DNA of 64,000 bases from Coxiellaceae bacterium (GTDB lineage Bacteria > Pseudomonadota > Gammaproteobacteria > Coxiellales > Coxiellaceae). The stretch is from assembly GCA_029210045.1 (NCBI GenBank), contig JARGNX010000001.1, positions 110,863 through 174,862 of the forward strand. Reading direction: 5' to 3'. Every line of letters begins with the position of its first letter. Position 1 is the stretch's first letter. Of the stretch, positions 8,714-17,860 are shown one piece after another. Position numbers and translations under genes: made by a program. Below the pieces are notes generated by a model, which searched no databases, was not told the origin of the DNA, and saw only the letters and a list, made by a program, of their open reading frames with translations.

Positions 8714-9169
8714 GTGTTAACATTACAGCAGCGCGGTTACCTTAAGGTAATGGGTATCGATGTTTGGGCTTCGAATCGGCAGGTTATAAGCTATTGGACC
8801 AATGCTGTTTTCAATCATAACGGTGAACAAGTTGCCACTGTTGTAGCCTTGGTGGGGAATGAGCCTGATCGTGAAAAAACCTTATTATCCGAGATGTTAA
8901 AAGCGCTTGGTCAGAAGTCGACTGACTTAACACAAACTGAACAGATACCTGCCTTTGATACAAAGCGTATGATTGTGTTTGGTTCCGCGCTTAACAAGCA
9001 GCTTGTAAAGGATGCAGCTGCGTTTATGTGTATTGACTATACTGTTGAGCACTTGCTAAAAAATCCTCAATTAAAAGCTGAGGTTTGGCAAACACTCTGT
9101 CAATCATCAATGCTAAGGAGTGCACTGTTTGACCACCACCACGCAAATTCGAGTTTATCATCCGGATGA
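8714..9169 (+). CDS. holD: DNA polymerase III psi subunit (HolD-like)
   Basis: The 151-aa product resembles the psi subunit, which binds chi (HolC) and the clamp-loader tau/gamma in the polymerase III holoenzyme. Matches in order are the N-terminal LQQRGYLKVMGIDVW, the central LLSEMLKALG, and the C-terminal LLKNPQLKAEVWQTLC, which parallels the NPxxRAxLWQQIC region of the E. coli protein. The gene overlaps rimI, as in the E. coli holD-rimI operon; context strengthens a family that is poorly conserved. The chi subunit gene is also in this window at 32.6 kb. Confidence 0.82.
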   Translation: MLTLQQRGYLKVMGIDVWASNRQVISYWTNAVFNHNGEQVATVVALVGNEPDREKTLLSEMLKALGQKSTDLTQTEQIPAFDTKRMIVFGSALNKQLVKDAAAFMCIDYTVEHLLKNPQLKAEVWQTLCQSSMLRSALFDHHHANSSLSSG

Positions 9170-9590
9170 TGCCGCTGCGATGGCAGCCATAGCCAATGTA
9201 GCTAAACATTATCCATGGTCCAAGCAAGTGTTTCGCGACTGCATGGTTGCACAGTACCCTGGTTGGGTATTGTGTGAAGATGAACAAGTGCGTGGCTTTA
9301 GTATTATTAAAGTGGTGGCAGAAGAGGCGGAGCTTTTAAATTTATGTGTTGATCCCGCAGTTCATCGACAAGGTTATGGCCGTCGTTTGTTGCAATATGC
9401 TATTGATGAAGCGCAAAAGCATTTCGCTGAACATATCTATTTAGAGGTCCGTAAATCGAATAAAGCGGCTAAGGGTTTGTATCACCATATGGGCTTTTCT
9501 GAAGTTGGTATTCGTAAGCAGTATTATCCTACCGATGATGGTCGTGAAGATGCGGTCATTATGTTTCGGGCTATCACTAAGCTAAGGTAA
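9129..9590 (+). CDS. rimI: Ribosomal protein S18-alanine N-acetyltransferase RimI
   Basis: A GNAT-fold acetyltransferase that acetylates the N-terminal alanine of ribosomal protein S18. The acetyl-CoA loop is LCVDPAVHRQGYGRRLLQYA, followed by IYLEVRKSNKAAKGLYHHMGF, both typical of RimI, and the C-terminal PTDDGREDAVIM. I place the start at TTG 9129 because AAGGAG (9115-9120) is spaced 8 nt from it; the in-frame GTG at 9120 overlaps the Shine-Dalgarno sequence itself. The gene overlaps holD by about 41 nt, which indicates translational coupling. Confidence 0.92.
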   Translation: MTTTTQIRVYHPDDAAAMAAIANVAKHYPWSKQVFRDCMVAQYPGWVLCEDEQVRGFSIIKVVAEEAELLNLCVDPAVHRQGYGRRLLQYAIDEAQKHFAEHIYLEVRKSNKAAKGLYHHMGFSEVGIRKQYYPTDDGREDAVIMFRAITKLR

Positions 9591-10100
9591 CAGCGGTGAG
9601 AAAAACTCAGTGATGAGTAAGGGTAATTTCTTGATATAGAATACCGATCGACGTGCGAAAATCACACCGGCTTTGTTATTGTTCAGCGGTAGTAAGCTTG
9701 CATCATAGTCAGTGGATACGGCGCAAAATTCAAACGTTGATCGTGTTACATCGGGATTATTGTAAAGCATGTTGACCCCCATGGGTTTATTGACTAAGGC
9801 ATCGAATGCTGCCTGTTGATTTAAGTAGGTGGCTTGAGGGATAACTACGCGTGCAAAGGTCCAAGGCTGTTCATCACCAAAAAACGCGACACGTCGGATC
9901 ATGTAGGGCTCTGCTTGGTTTAAGCAATCGATTTCGTCAGGATAGGCGGTGTCAAATTGCATTGATAGCAGTTGCATGCTGAGTTTTTCGCAATGTTTTT
10001 CTAAGGCTTCAGTGAGAATATAGGGTCGAGTTAACCACGCTTGTTGATTGCTTGAAGGTGCGGGTGATAAGTGATTAATTTTTTGATGCCACTCGATCAT
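9582..10100 (-). CDS. ubiC: Chorismate lyase UbiC
   Basis: UbiC splits chorismate to 4-hydroxybenzoate and pyruvate, the first committed step of ubiquinone synthesis. The 172-aa protein matches the family at EPYMIRRVAFFGDEQPW-TFARVVIP and at the C-terminal signature FARRSVFYIKKLPLLITEFF followed by SPLLP. The Arg of the MIRR segment and the Glu of ITEFF correspond to active-site residues of the family. It converges with rimI (9-nt overlap) and lies downstream of pabB on the same strand, so chorismate users are clustered. Confidence 0.9.
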   Translation of the reverse strand: MIEWHQKINHLSPAPSSNQQAWLTRPYILTEALEKHCEKLSMQLLSMQFDTAYPDEIDCLNQAEPYMIRRVAFFGDEQPWTFARVVIPQATYLNQQAAFDALVNKPMGVNMLYNNPDVTRSTFEFCAVSTDYDASLLPLNNNKAGVIFARRSVFYIKKLPLLITEFFSPLLP

Positions 10101-10151
10101 ATTAATATTGCCTCTCTGTTATTTCTGGTCTTACATGGAACTTTGATTGCT

Positions 10152-10224
10152 ATCAAGGGGCACAGGGTGCCTCTTGATGGTTCCTGTCAAGCACGGGGCG
10201 ACGTTGTCTATTTCCGGGATGACG
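10152..10224. repeat. Hairpin plus partial REP-like repeat between pabB and ubiC
   Basis: ATCAAGGGGCAC (10152-10163) pairs with GTGCCTCTTGAT (10167-10178) with one mismatch. Right of it, on the minus strand, is cgtcatcccgga (10224-10213), the left half of the window's REP-like element. The hairpin lies between the pabB stop and the ubiC start and may attenuate read-through. The REP-like half extends into the 3' end of pabB. Confidence 0.5.
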
Positions 10225-11506
10225 TTCTCACTGTTTCGTTTAGGGTAGCTGTGATGCGACTAATTTTATCCAGTGTTTCTTGGTATTCGGCTTCGACGGT
10301 GGAGTCAGCAACAATGCCACCGCCTGCCCAGCAATACATGTGTTGCTGGCTGGCTACGCAACTGCGAATAGCAATGTTAGTGTCCATATTGCCATCATAA
10401 CTGATATAACCTAGGCTGCCACAGTAAATGCTACGCCGGTAGTGTTCGAGTTCTTCAATGATTTGCATCGCACGAATTTTAGGTGCGCCGGTAATCGAAC
10501 CACCAGGAAAAGCGCGTTGTAATAAATCTACTGTTGTTAATTTAGGGTCTAATTTTCCAGTCACAGTGCTTACTAAATGATGCACCGCTGGGTAGCTTTC
10601 CAATGCAAATAAGGTGGGTACTTCAACGGAGCCGACTTGGCAACTTTTGCCTAGATCATTACGCAATAGATCGACAATCATTAAGTTTTCAGCACGGTCT
10701 TTCTCGCTATGTATTAACTCATTGGCTAATTGTGTATCACGTTCTGGATCGGCGTGCCGTGGCCGTGTGCCTTTAATCGGCTTGGTTTCAACCTGACCGT
10801 GATGGCATTGGATAAAGCGTTCAGGTGAGCAGCTAATAACATCGCCTTGCTCGACTCGCATAAAAGCCGAAAACGGGGCAGGGTTGTGTTGACGTAATAG
10901 TTGATAAGCATTAAATGCATCGCCTTGATACGGGGCCGAAAAGCGTTGAGCTAAATTGACCTGGTAGCAATCGCCTGCGGTAATGTAGTGTTTGATTTTC
11001 TCAAATGCTGATTGGTAACTAGCAGCGGATTGGTTGGCACGAAACGGTTTTAATAAGGCAAATGCGTTTGTGTTAACAGGTTGGCTGAGTTTGTGTTGTA
11101 ACCAGAGCCAGTGATCTTGATCATCGTGTTGATTAACGTAAACCGTGGTGTGTTGTTGGTGGTCAGTAATAATTGCCCATTCATAGATGCCAACAGCCAT
11201 TGTTGGGGTGGTTATATCTTCGGCGATACGTTGAGTGATTGGGTTATTGTGCAAGTTGGCATCATAGCCAAAATAGCCGAGAGCTCCGCCGCAAAATGGC
11301 AGTTGATTGGAGTCGATAGCTGAAGGTTGGTTTAATGCGAGTTGCAGTTGTGACCAATTGGCGCTGGTTATTTTTTGTTTCGGGTTGGCGCTGATAATAT
11401 CGAAACGCCCCAAACCGGTACTATCTAATGCAATCGGCCAGTCTTGATCGAGTAGGTGTTGTAACAGTTGGCTAGCGTCAGCTTGGTAATCGAGTGTTTT
11501 AATCAT
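10208..11506 (-). CDS. pabB: Aminodeoxychorismate synthase component I
   Basis: PabB aminates chorismate to 4-amino-4-deoxychorismate using ammonia supplied by PabA, on the way to folate. The 432-aa protein carries the chorismate-binding domain (YQVNLAQRFS onward). The nucleophilic Lys245 in PIKGTRPR separates it from anthranilate synthase, which has PIAGT. Other signatures are DLLRNDLGKSCQ, FPGGSITGAPKIRAMQIIEE and YCGSLGYISYDGNMDTNIAIR. The last codons (RTSSRK) are read through a REP-like repeat. The gene overlaps pabA by 4 nt and is followed by ubiC. Confidence 0.95.
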   Translation of the reverse strand: MIKTLDYQADASQLLQHLLDQDWPIALDSTGLGRFDIISANPKQKITSANWSQLQLALNQPSAIDSNQLPFCGGALGYFGYDANLHNNPITQRIAEDITTPTMAVGIYEWAIITDHQQHTTVYVNQHDDQDHWLWLQHKLSQPVNTNAFALLKPFRANQSAASYQSAFEKIKHYITAGDCYQVNLAQRFSAPYQGDAFNAYQLLRQHNPAPFSAFMRVEQGDVISCSPERFIQCHHGQVETKPIKGTRPRHADPERDTQLANELIHSEKDRAENLMIVDLLRNDLGKSCQVGSVEVPTLFALESYPAVHHLVSTVTGKLDPKLTTVDLLQRAFPGGSITGAPKIRAMQIIEELEHYRRSIYCGSLGYISYDGNMDTNIAIRSCVASQQHMYCWAGGGIVADSTVEAEYQETLDKISRITATLNETVRTSSRK

Positions 11507-12093
11507 TGTGTCACTGCCGATTGTTGTAAAAAGTTGCTGAGTAGTTGGTGTCCATATTCTGTTAGGATGGCCTCGGGGTGGAATTGTACACCGCTAATGG
11601 GTAATGCTTTGTGCTGGATGGCCATGATTTCTTTGGGTTGATGCTCGTCTATGCTGCGAGCACTGATGTCAAAGCAGTCGGCTAGCGTTGATTCGTCGAT
11701 CGTTAATGAGTGATACCGTGTTACATTAAATGTATCAGGCATGTCATTGAATAAAATGCTTTTATTGTGTTTTATATTTGATAGTTTCCCATGCATGATG
11801 CGTTGTGCTTGTTGGATGCGGGCGCCAAATGCTTGTGCGATGGCTTGATGCCCAAGGCATACGCCGAGGATGGGGATTTTATCACTAAAGTATTTAATGA
11901 GTTCAATTGAAATGCCGCTTTGATCGGGGGTGCAAGGCCCGGGTGATATGACCAGGTGTGTTGGTTGTAGCGCAATGCATTCTTTTGCGCTTATTTGATC
12001 GTTTCGATAGACAGCAACTTCTGCGCCAAGTTGGCGTAAATATTGTACCAAGTTGTAAGTGAATGAATCGTAGTTGTCGATAAGTAATAACAT
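11503..12093 (-). CDS. pabA: Aminodeoxychorismate/anthranilate synthase glutamine amidotransferase component
   Basis: A class I glutamine amidotransferase of 196 aa that releases ammonia from glutamine for its synthase partner. The start is placed at ATG 12093 because family members begin MLLLIDNYDSFTYN; the frame is open further upstream without homology. The triad is Cys79 (GVCLGHQAIAQAFG), His172 and Glu174 (VQFHPEAILTE). It overlaps pabB by 4 nt, so PabB is the obvious partner; the same subunit may also serve anthranilate synthase if that enzyme exists elsewhere. Symbols pabA and trpG both fit. Confidence 0.93.
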   Translation of the reverse strand: MLLLIDNYDSFTYNLVQYLRQLGAEVAVYRNDQISAKECIALQPTHLVISPGPCTPDQSGISIELIKYFSDKIPILGVCLGHQAIAQAFGARIQQAQRIMHGKLSNIKHNKSILFNDMPDTFNVTRYHSLTIDESTLADCFDISARSIDEHQPKEIMAIQHKALPISGVQFHPEAILTEYGHQLLSNFLQQSAVTQ

Positions 12094-12175
12094 GCATTGC
12101 AGTGTAACCGCTTCGCTATTGGGGTCAAGTCTTGAAATGATCCCATTGGCGCTAGCGTAGGGCTTTAACACTCTA

Positions 12176-12181
12176 TATAAT
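12176..12181 (+). promoter_or_regulatory. Probable -10 box of the RND efflux operon
   Basis: A perfect TATAAT lies 35 nt before the ATG of the RND adaptor gene, in the divergent gap with pabA. No good -35 hexamer stands at 16-18 nt, so it may be a weak, extended or activator-dependent promoter. Confidence 0.4.
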
Positions 12182-12216
12182 GGCAAGCAGTGTGTTGGAA
12201 ATGAAAGCAGGGTTGA

Positions 12217-13299
12217 ATGAAGGTATTTCGAATTACATTTTGTCTATTTTTGGTGCTGTCGATAGGGTTGTTAGGTTATCAACAAATGGCGTTCGCTGAA
12301 AAAAAGTCCTCCAGTAACAAAGTTTCTACGGCAAGCAGTTTGGTTAATAAGCCAATTGTTGTGCAAGTAGAACAAGCTAAGAAACAATCATTACCCATTT
12401 ATATTGATGCGTTGGGCAGTTTAAGCGCGGTTAGCCGAGTAATAGTGAGCAGTGAAACTGATGGCCGAGTTGCGAGTATATTTTTCAAAAATGGTCAGCA
12501 GGTGGGCAAAGATATGCCTGTTTTGAAATTGGACGATAGTACAGCCAAGGCTAACTACAATGTGTCGGTGACCACATGGAATGTTAATAAACGCAAATAC
12601 CAGCGTGAAAAAATATTACCTAAAGGCGCGATTGCACAACAAGAAATGGAACAATTAAAAGCAACCATTGATAATAATGATTCAATGGTAAAAAAAGACT
12701 TGTCGATATTAAATCAGCAAACTATTACTGCACCATTTACTGGTGTGTTAGGTTCGTTTAGCGTGCAGGTTGGAGATTATGTCAAGGCGGGTACGCCTAT
12801 TGTGACGCTAGTTAATCGGCAGACGCTGCGTGTTAACTTTAATGTGTCGCAATCTAAAATTTCTCACTTACAAACCGGTCAGTTGGTAAAAATTACCGTT
12901 GATGCTTATCCGAATAAAACATTCTATGGCACGGTGAATTATATCTCACCTACCGTTAGCAATATCAGTCGGGCAGTGCAAGTGCAAGCACTGGTGCAGA
13001 ATAAAAAAAATGAGCTCTCACCCGGTATGTTCTGTCATGTTCAGCAACAAATAGGCGTTAACAATGATGCGTTGGTGATTCCTGAAATAGCGGTTAGTGC
13101 AGATATCAAAGGTTATTACGTATACAAAGTGATTGGTAAAAAAGTAGTGAAAAACTATGTAACCCCCGGTAACAGACAAAAAGGTATGGTTGAAATAACC
13201 AAAGGACTAAAACTGGGCGACACCGTCGTGACTGCAGGTCTGCAAAAACTGCAAGATGGTAGTACGGTGATTATTAGTAGTAACAATAGTGGTAGTTAA
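12217..13299 (+). CDS. RND efflux periplasmic adaptor subunit
   Basis: A 360-aa membrane fusion protein of the AcrA/MdtA class. An N-terminal signal or anchor (about residues 1-27) precedes the lipoyl halves DGRVASIFFKNGQQVGKDMP and ITAPFTGVLGSFSVQVGDYV, a short helical hairpin between them, a beta-barrel domain (LRVNFNVSQSKISHLQTGQ) and a membrane-proximal domain. It connects the RND permease encoded 2 nt downstream to an outer-membrane channel, which is not encoded here. The Shine-Dalgarno AGGG precedes the ATG. No regulator gene adjoins the pair. Confidence 0.92.
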   Translation: MKVFRITFCLFLVLSIGLLGYQQMAFAEKKSSSNKVSTASSLVNKPIVVQVEQAKKQSLPIYIDALGSLSAVSRVIVSSETDGRVASIFFKNGQQVGKDMPVLKLDDSTAKANYNVSVTTWNVNKRKYQREKILPKGAIAQQEMEQLKATIDNNDSMVKKDLSILNQQTITAPFTGVLGSFSVQVGDYVKAGTPIVTLVNRQTLRVNFNVSQSKISHLQTGQLVKITVDAYPNKTFYGTVNYISPTVSNISRAVQVQALVQNKKNELSPGMFCHVQQQIGVNNDALVIPEIAVSADIKGYYVYKVIGKKVVKNYVTPGNRQKGMVEITKGLKLGDTVVTAGLQKLQDGSTVIISSNNSGS

Positions 13300-13301
13300 T
13301 T

Positions 13302-16300
13302 TTGAAGTTACCTGAACTGTGTATACGTCAACCTGTGCTAGCCATTGTATTGAGCTTGGTGTTGGTCGTATTGGGTGTGGTAGGTTTTAATCGTTTGGAA
13401 TTATTATTTTTCCCCAAGTTGACATTACCGGTCGTCAGCATCTATACCCATTATCAAGGCGCGAGTGCTGAGTTAATGGAGTCGCAAATAACAACGCGCT
13501 TAGAAAATGCAGTGGCGGGCGTAAACAACATACAGTCTATTAGTTCAAATAGTTGGACGGGTGGTAGTTCGATTAGCGTTCAATTTCGATTGGGCGGTGA
13601 TTTTGAATCGGAAGCCGCGCAGGTGCGAGATAAAGTATCTGGGCAACGTCAATACTTACCATCGGATGCCGATGCACCCAGTATTACTGTCGGTGTAAAA
13701 GGCCCCGAATTGATGGATATTGGTATTATTGATAAGAGCCGCACATCCAAAGAGATTCGTGATTACGCTGAGTCCTATATTCAGCCGGTATTTCGTCAGC
13801 TCGATGGTGTGGGTCAGGTCAGCATCAAGGGCGCTAGTGATTATGCGATGCGGATTTGGCTCAACTCACAAGAAATGGCAGCGAAGAATGTTACGGTTGA
13901 TGATGTAAAAAAAGCGCTAACCGCTAATAACATTTATTTCCCCGCTGGTTATATTGAAGAGCCTGACCGTAATTACAGTATCGTCTCGAATACACAACTT
14001 AAAAATGCTAGCCAATTTGCTAATATTATTATTTCGCATACATCCATTGGAACGGTAAGGCTAAAAGATATTGCGCAGGTTAAGTTGGGTAGTCGTAGTT
14101 TAACTGAATCACCGATGCTGATTAATGGTCAAGAGGGCATTATGCTGCGGATTAAACCGCTGCAGTCAGCAAACCCTTTAATTGTTGCAAAAGAAATACG
14201 CCAGTCTTTGAAGCAAGTTAAGAAAAATTTACCACCGGGTATGCAGATGAGTGTAGTATTTGATGCTTCACAATTTTTGCAGTCATCGGTGGGGGAAACG
14301 TTTAAGGCGATCACAGAAGCCGTTATATTGGTGATCTTGGTGGTGATGTTATTTATAGGTTCATTGCGTGCGTCGTTGGTGCCTATCGTCACCATACCGG
14401 TGAGCTTGATCGGCGTATTTGGATTTATATATGTGCTCGGTTTTTCCATAAACATGATGTCATTGCTTGCGATTGTGTTATCGATTGGTCTGGTGGTTGA
14501 TGATGCGATTGTCATGATGGAAAATATTCATCGTCATATTGAGCAGGGCATGTCACCGATGGATGCGGCGTTAAAAGGCAGCAAAGAAATTACTGGTGCT
14601 GTCATTGCTATGGGTTTGACGTTGGTTGCGGTATACGCACCGATTGGTATGGTACAAGGCTTTACAGCGGTGTTGTTTCAACAGTTCGCCTTTACATTAG
14701 CAGGTGCTGTGGTGATCTCAGCATTTGTAGCCTTAACTTTATCTCCAATGATGTGTTCGCGTATTTTAGTGCCTGGCCAACAGCAAAATAAATTCGCCGA
14801 TAAAATTGACCGTGTCTTTGGTTGGTTGACTAAAGCTTATCAAGCATTATTGAGTACCTGTTTGAAGGCGCGGTATATTGTGTTGCTGTCATTGGTAGCG
14901 ATAGCACTTGGCGGTTGGGCGTTGTTCGCGAGCCTTTCATCGGAATTTTTACCCAAAGAAGATTTTGGTTATTTTAATGTCAGCGTAACAGCACCTACCG
15001 GCGCAAATTTGACATACACCTTACGTTACATGGCGGAAGTCGAAAAAATTCTGAAGCAATTTCCTGATATTGTAAAGGTGGTGAATCAAATTGGATCGAG
15101 CGGTGCGAATATCGGAGTCACACTGAAACCTTGGGGTGAGCGTAAACAAACCACAGCTGAGTTATTAAAAAAAATAAACCCTTTAATCGCTCGCATACCC
15201 GGTGTTGATGCATCTGCTTTCATTCCCGATATCATTAGCTATGGTGAGCAAGGTTCTGACATCACCTATAACTTTTTAACGGCACGTGACTATAAAGATT
15301 TATTACCGTCCATCGATGCAACGCTGGCTAAGTTAAATGCATATCCAGGAGTTCAGGACGTGCAAACCAATTTAAAATACAATGCACAAGAATATGCTAT
15401 CACAATTAACCGAGATTTGGCTGCTGTGTTGGGTGTCAATATTCAGGATGTGGCGGATACCGTGAGTGCGATGATGAGCGGTAACCACTGGTCGGATGTG
15501 CAGTCAGGTAACCGCAGTTACCAGGTGATTGTGCAGATGGAACGAAAGGATTTGCAGGATTTTAGTGGTGTTAATAAGCTTTATGTTCGAAGTGCGGCAA
15601 ATAGCGATGGCGGCTCCAGCATGGTGCCTGTTTCCAGCTTAATTACGGTGAGTCCAACTATTCGCCAAGGCAGTTTAACCCATTTTAACCGTATGCGTTC
15701 TGGCTATGTGACGGCTCGATTAGCTCCGGGTTATACCGAAAGTGATGTGGTTAATTACATTCAGCAGATAACGCCGTCAGTACTTACACCGGATATTCGA
15801 ACATCTTTTTCAGGTAAGGCTGAGCAGTTTTTACAGTCATCAGGAAGCATGTTTGGGTTGGTGATGATGTCGTTTATATTTATTTATTTAGTCTTGGCCG
15901 CGCAATTTGGTAGCTTCTTAGACCCCTTGATTATCTTGATTGCAGTCCCATTTAGTATCGTAGGAGCTCTGCTATTTTTGAAAATTGGTGGTGGTACATT
16001 TAACCTATATTCGCAGATTGGAGTGATAACATTGATTGGTTTGATCAGCAAGCACGGTATACTAATTACACAATTTATCAATGACCTGCGTCGCCAAGGA
16101 CATGATCTGCGCTCTGCTATAATGGAGGGTGCGACCATCCGATTGCGCCCGATTTTAATGACAACAGCTGCGATGGTATTTGGTACATTACCATTAGCGT
16201 TGGCCTCAGGGCCAGGTTCGATAGGGCGACACCAGATTGGATTGGTGATTATCGGTGGTTTGCTGTGCGGTACTTTTTTCTCATTAGTGGTGGTGCCGGT

Positions 16301-16358
16301 AATGTATTCATTTGTTGGTGGTTTGAAACGGATTCAAGCACCATTGGTTTCGGAGTAA
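13302..16358 (+). CDS. RND efflux permease (HAE1-like)
   Basis: A 1018-aa inner-membrane proton-driven pump, full length for the AcrB/MdtB/MexF class. It begins at TTG immediately after the adaptor gene (MKLPELCIRQPVLAIVLSL). Helix 1 is followed by a large periplasmic loop, then helices 2-6 with the proton-relay region GLVVDDAIVMMENIHRHIE (the paired Asp residues are intact), a second periplasmic loop and a final helix block with RPILMTTAAMVFGTLPLAL. Substrate cannot be deduced. The adaptor, permease and following hydrolase genes are tightly spaced, so they likely form one operon. Confidence 0.94.
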   Translation: MKLPELCIRQPVLAIVLSLVLVVLGVVGFNRLELLFFPKLTLPVVSIYTHYQGASAELMESQITTRLENAVAGVNNIQSISSNSWTGGSSISVQFRLGGDFESEAAQVRDKVSGQRQYLPSDADAPSITVGVKGPELMDIGIIDKSRTSKEIRDYAESYIQPVFRQLDGVGQVSIKGASDYAMRIWLNSQEMAAKNVTVDDVKKALTANNIYFPAGYIEEPDRNYSIVSNTQLKNASQFANIIISHTSIGTVRLKDIAQVKLGSRSLTESPMLINGQEGIMLRIKPLQSANPLIVAKEIRQSLKQVKKNLPPGMQMSVVFDASQFLQSSVGETFKAITEAVILVILVVMLFIGSLRASLVPIVTIPVSLIGVFGFIYVLGFSINMMSLLAIVLSIGLVVDDAIVMMENIHRHIEQGMSPMDAALKGSKEITGAVIAMGLTLVAVYAPIGMVQGFTAVLFQQFAFTLAGAVVISAFVALTLSPMMCSRILVPGQQQNKFADKIDRVFGWLTKAYQALLSTCLKARYIVLLSLVAIALGGWALFASLSSEFLPKEDFGYFNVSVTAPTGANLTYTLRYMAEVEKILKQFPDIVKVVNQIGSSGANIGVTLKPWGERKQTTAELLKKINPLIARIPGVDASAFIPDIISYGEQGSDITYNFLTARDYKDLLPSIDATLAKLNAYPGVQDVQTNLKYNAQEYAITINRDLAAVLGVNIQDVADTVSAMMSGNHWSDVQSGNRSYQVIVQMERKDLQDFSGVNKLYVRSAANSDGGSSMVPVSSLITVSPTIRQGSLTHFNRMRSGYVTARLAPGYTESDVVNYIQQITPSVLTPDIRTSFSGKAEQFLQSSGSMFGLVMMSFIFIYLVLAAQFGSFLDPLIILIAVPFSIVGALLFLKIGGGTFNLYSQIGVITLIGLISKHGILITQFINDLRRQGHDLRSAIMEGATIRLRPILMTTAAMVFGTLPLALASGPGSIGRHQIGLVIIGGLLCGTFFSLVVVPVMYSFVGGLKRIQAPLVSE

Positions 16359-16362
16359 ACAG

Positions 16363-17349
16363 ATGTCTAAACCAATATTAAAGAAGGATTTTAAAAGTTT
16401 TGTGATCAGTAAGTGGAATCGAAATCCACATGTGCAAACTTGTTTTCCTGCCGTCTTTAGTCCAAATGCTAAATCCAAAATCCGTTGGGAAGAATTTAAT
16501 CTACCAGACGGCGATTTCATCGATTGCTGTTGGGCCGGTGGTGTGCACGGCCCTTTATTGATCATGTTGCACGGCATTGAAGGGTCAGTCAGCTCACATT
16601 ACATTCAGTCCAGCATTGATGATTTTGTTGCTCAAGGGTGGCGTGTATTAGTCATGCATTTTCGAGGATGCAGTGGCCGTATTAATCGACTAAGGCGTTC
16701 CTATCATAGTGGTGATACCAACGACCTTGACTACATTTTGCGTAACTTAGCCAAGCGTTATCCACATACTCAAATGATGGCGATAGGTTTCTCATTGGGT
16801 GCGAATATTTTATTAAAATATGTCGCAGAGAAAAAGTACCCATCACAATTAGTAGCGGCAGCAGCCATTTCGGTACCTTTTGATTTGGGTATGACTTCTG
16901 ATTTTATGCACCCCTTATATCAATTGCGCCTTACCACGAGCTTAAGCCGTAAATTAGTACAAAAAATGAAGGCTGGTCATAATTTTGCTATTACCGAAAG
17001 TGAAATTAAAGACATTAAAACGCTGCGTGAGTTTGATGATAAAATAACAGCAGATATCTATGATTTCGACAGTGCTGATGATTATTATGCTCAATGCAGT
17101 TGCAAACCGTTGTTGCCACAAATTGAATTACCTACATTAATTTTACACGCGCTAGATGATCCATTTATTCCCAAAGAATGCGTGCCCGGAAAGGCAGATA
17201 TATCCTCTTTTGCTACCATGGAGATCACACCATTCGGTGGTCATGTGGGGTTTGTTGGTGGCAAGCCTTGGAGTCCTATTTTTTGGATGCCGCACCGGGT
17301 GATTAGCTTCTTTCGCGAACAGCTGATGGCTCACCACGAATCTTTATGA
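16363..17349 (+). CDS. YheT-family alpha/beta hydrolase
   Basis: A 328-aa cytosolic hydrolase of the YheT/EMB8 group. The oxyanion region is LLIMLHGIEGSVSSHYIQ, the nucleophile elbow GFSLGANILLKY places Ser144, the acid lies in LILHALDDPFIP, and the histidine lies in TPFGGHVGFVGG. The family acts as carboxylesterases on acyl lipids or related esters, but natural substrates are not settled. It starts 4 nt after the RND permease and probably is expressed with it. All catalytic residues are present. Confidence 0.9.
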   Translation: MSKPILKKDFKSFVISKWNRNPHVQTCFPAVFSPNAKSKIRWEEFNLPDGDFIDCCWAGGVHGPLLIMLHGIEGSVSSHYIQSSIDDFVAQGWRVLVMHFRGCSGRINRLRRSYHSGDTNDLDYILRNLAKRYPHTQMMAIGFSLGANILLKYVAEKKYPSQLVAAAAISVPFDLGMTSDFMHPLYQLRLTTSLSRKLVQKMKAGHNFAITESEIKDIKTLREFDDKITADIYDFDSADDYYAQCSCKPLLPQIELPTLILHALDDPFIPKECVPGKADISSFATMEITPFGGHVGFVGGKPWSPIFWMPHRVISFFREQLMAHHESL

Positions 17350-17380
17350 AAGTGTTATAAAAGCATGATACAGTCATATC

Positions 17381-17818
17381 ATGACTTCATCTTATGCATG
17401 GTTGGTGTGGGCATTTTTGTCGTTGATCACCTATTCCTTTTGGGGGGTATTTAATGCCCTCGCAGCGCGCCATATCAGTGCAAATTCTGTTTTATTTTGT
17501 TCCGCCGTGGGTTATTTTTTTGTTGGTTTAGTTGCGTTGGCTTTTATTGGTTTTAAGCCAAGTTTAAGTGTGCACAGTCTTGCCAATCGCGGTGTGGTTT
17601 ATGGCTTATTGGTGGGTTTAGCAACCGGCTTGGGTGGTTTATTTCTGTTAATTTCTTTGCATCGCGGTGGTAATGCTAGCATTGTTGTGCCACTCACTTC
17701 GATTTATCCCTTAGCGACGGTGTTATTTAATTTAATCTTTTTGCATGATGCAATTACATTAAGGCAAGGAATTGGTATTCTATTATCGGTAATTGGAGTT
17801 ACCTTGCTATCGATGTGA
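17381..17818 (+). CDS. EamA/DMT-superfamily small membrane transporter
   Basis: A 145-aa protein with about five hydrophobic segments, equal to one EamA unit: YSFWGVFNALAARHISANSV near the start and VPLTSIYPLATVLFNLIFLHDAITLRQ near the end are typical. Single-unit members work as dimers, so this need not be a truncation. Substrate is unknown. It is preceded by a 31-bp gap after the hydrolase gene and followed by a 42-bp gap to the oxidoreductase gene, so it may belong to the same transcript. Confidence 0.82.
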   Translation: MTSSYAWLVWAFLSLITYSFWGVFNALAARHISANSVLFCSAVGYFFVGLVALAFIGFKPSLSVHSLANRGVVYGLLVGLATGLGGLFLLISLHRGGNASIVVPLTSIYPLATVLFNLIFLHDAITLRQGIGILLSVIGVTLLSM

Positions 17819-17860
17819 GGGTTCTATGCATAGGGGATTTTTAAAGGGAGTTTTTTATCA

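Noticed and set aside
14129..14515. 128-codon frame antisense to the RND permease
   Set aside because: It lies wholly inside a well-supported gene and has the Ile/Thr/Asn-rich composition of an antisense shadow.
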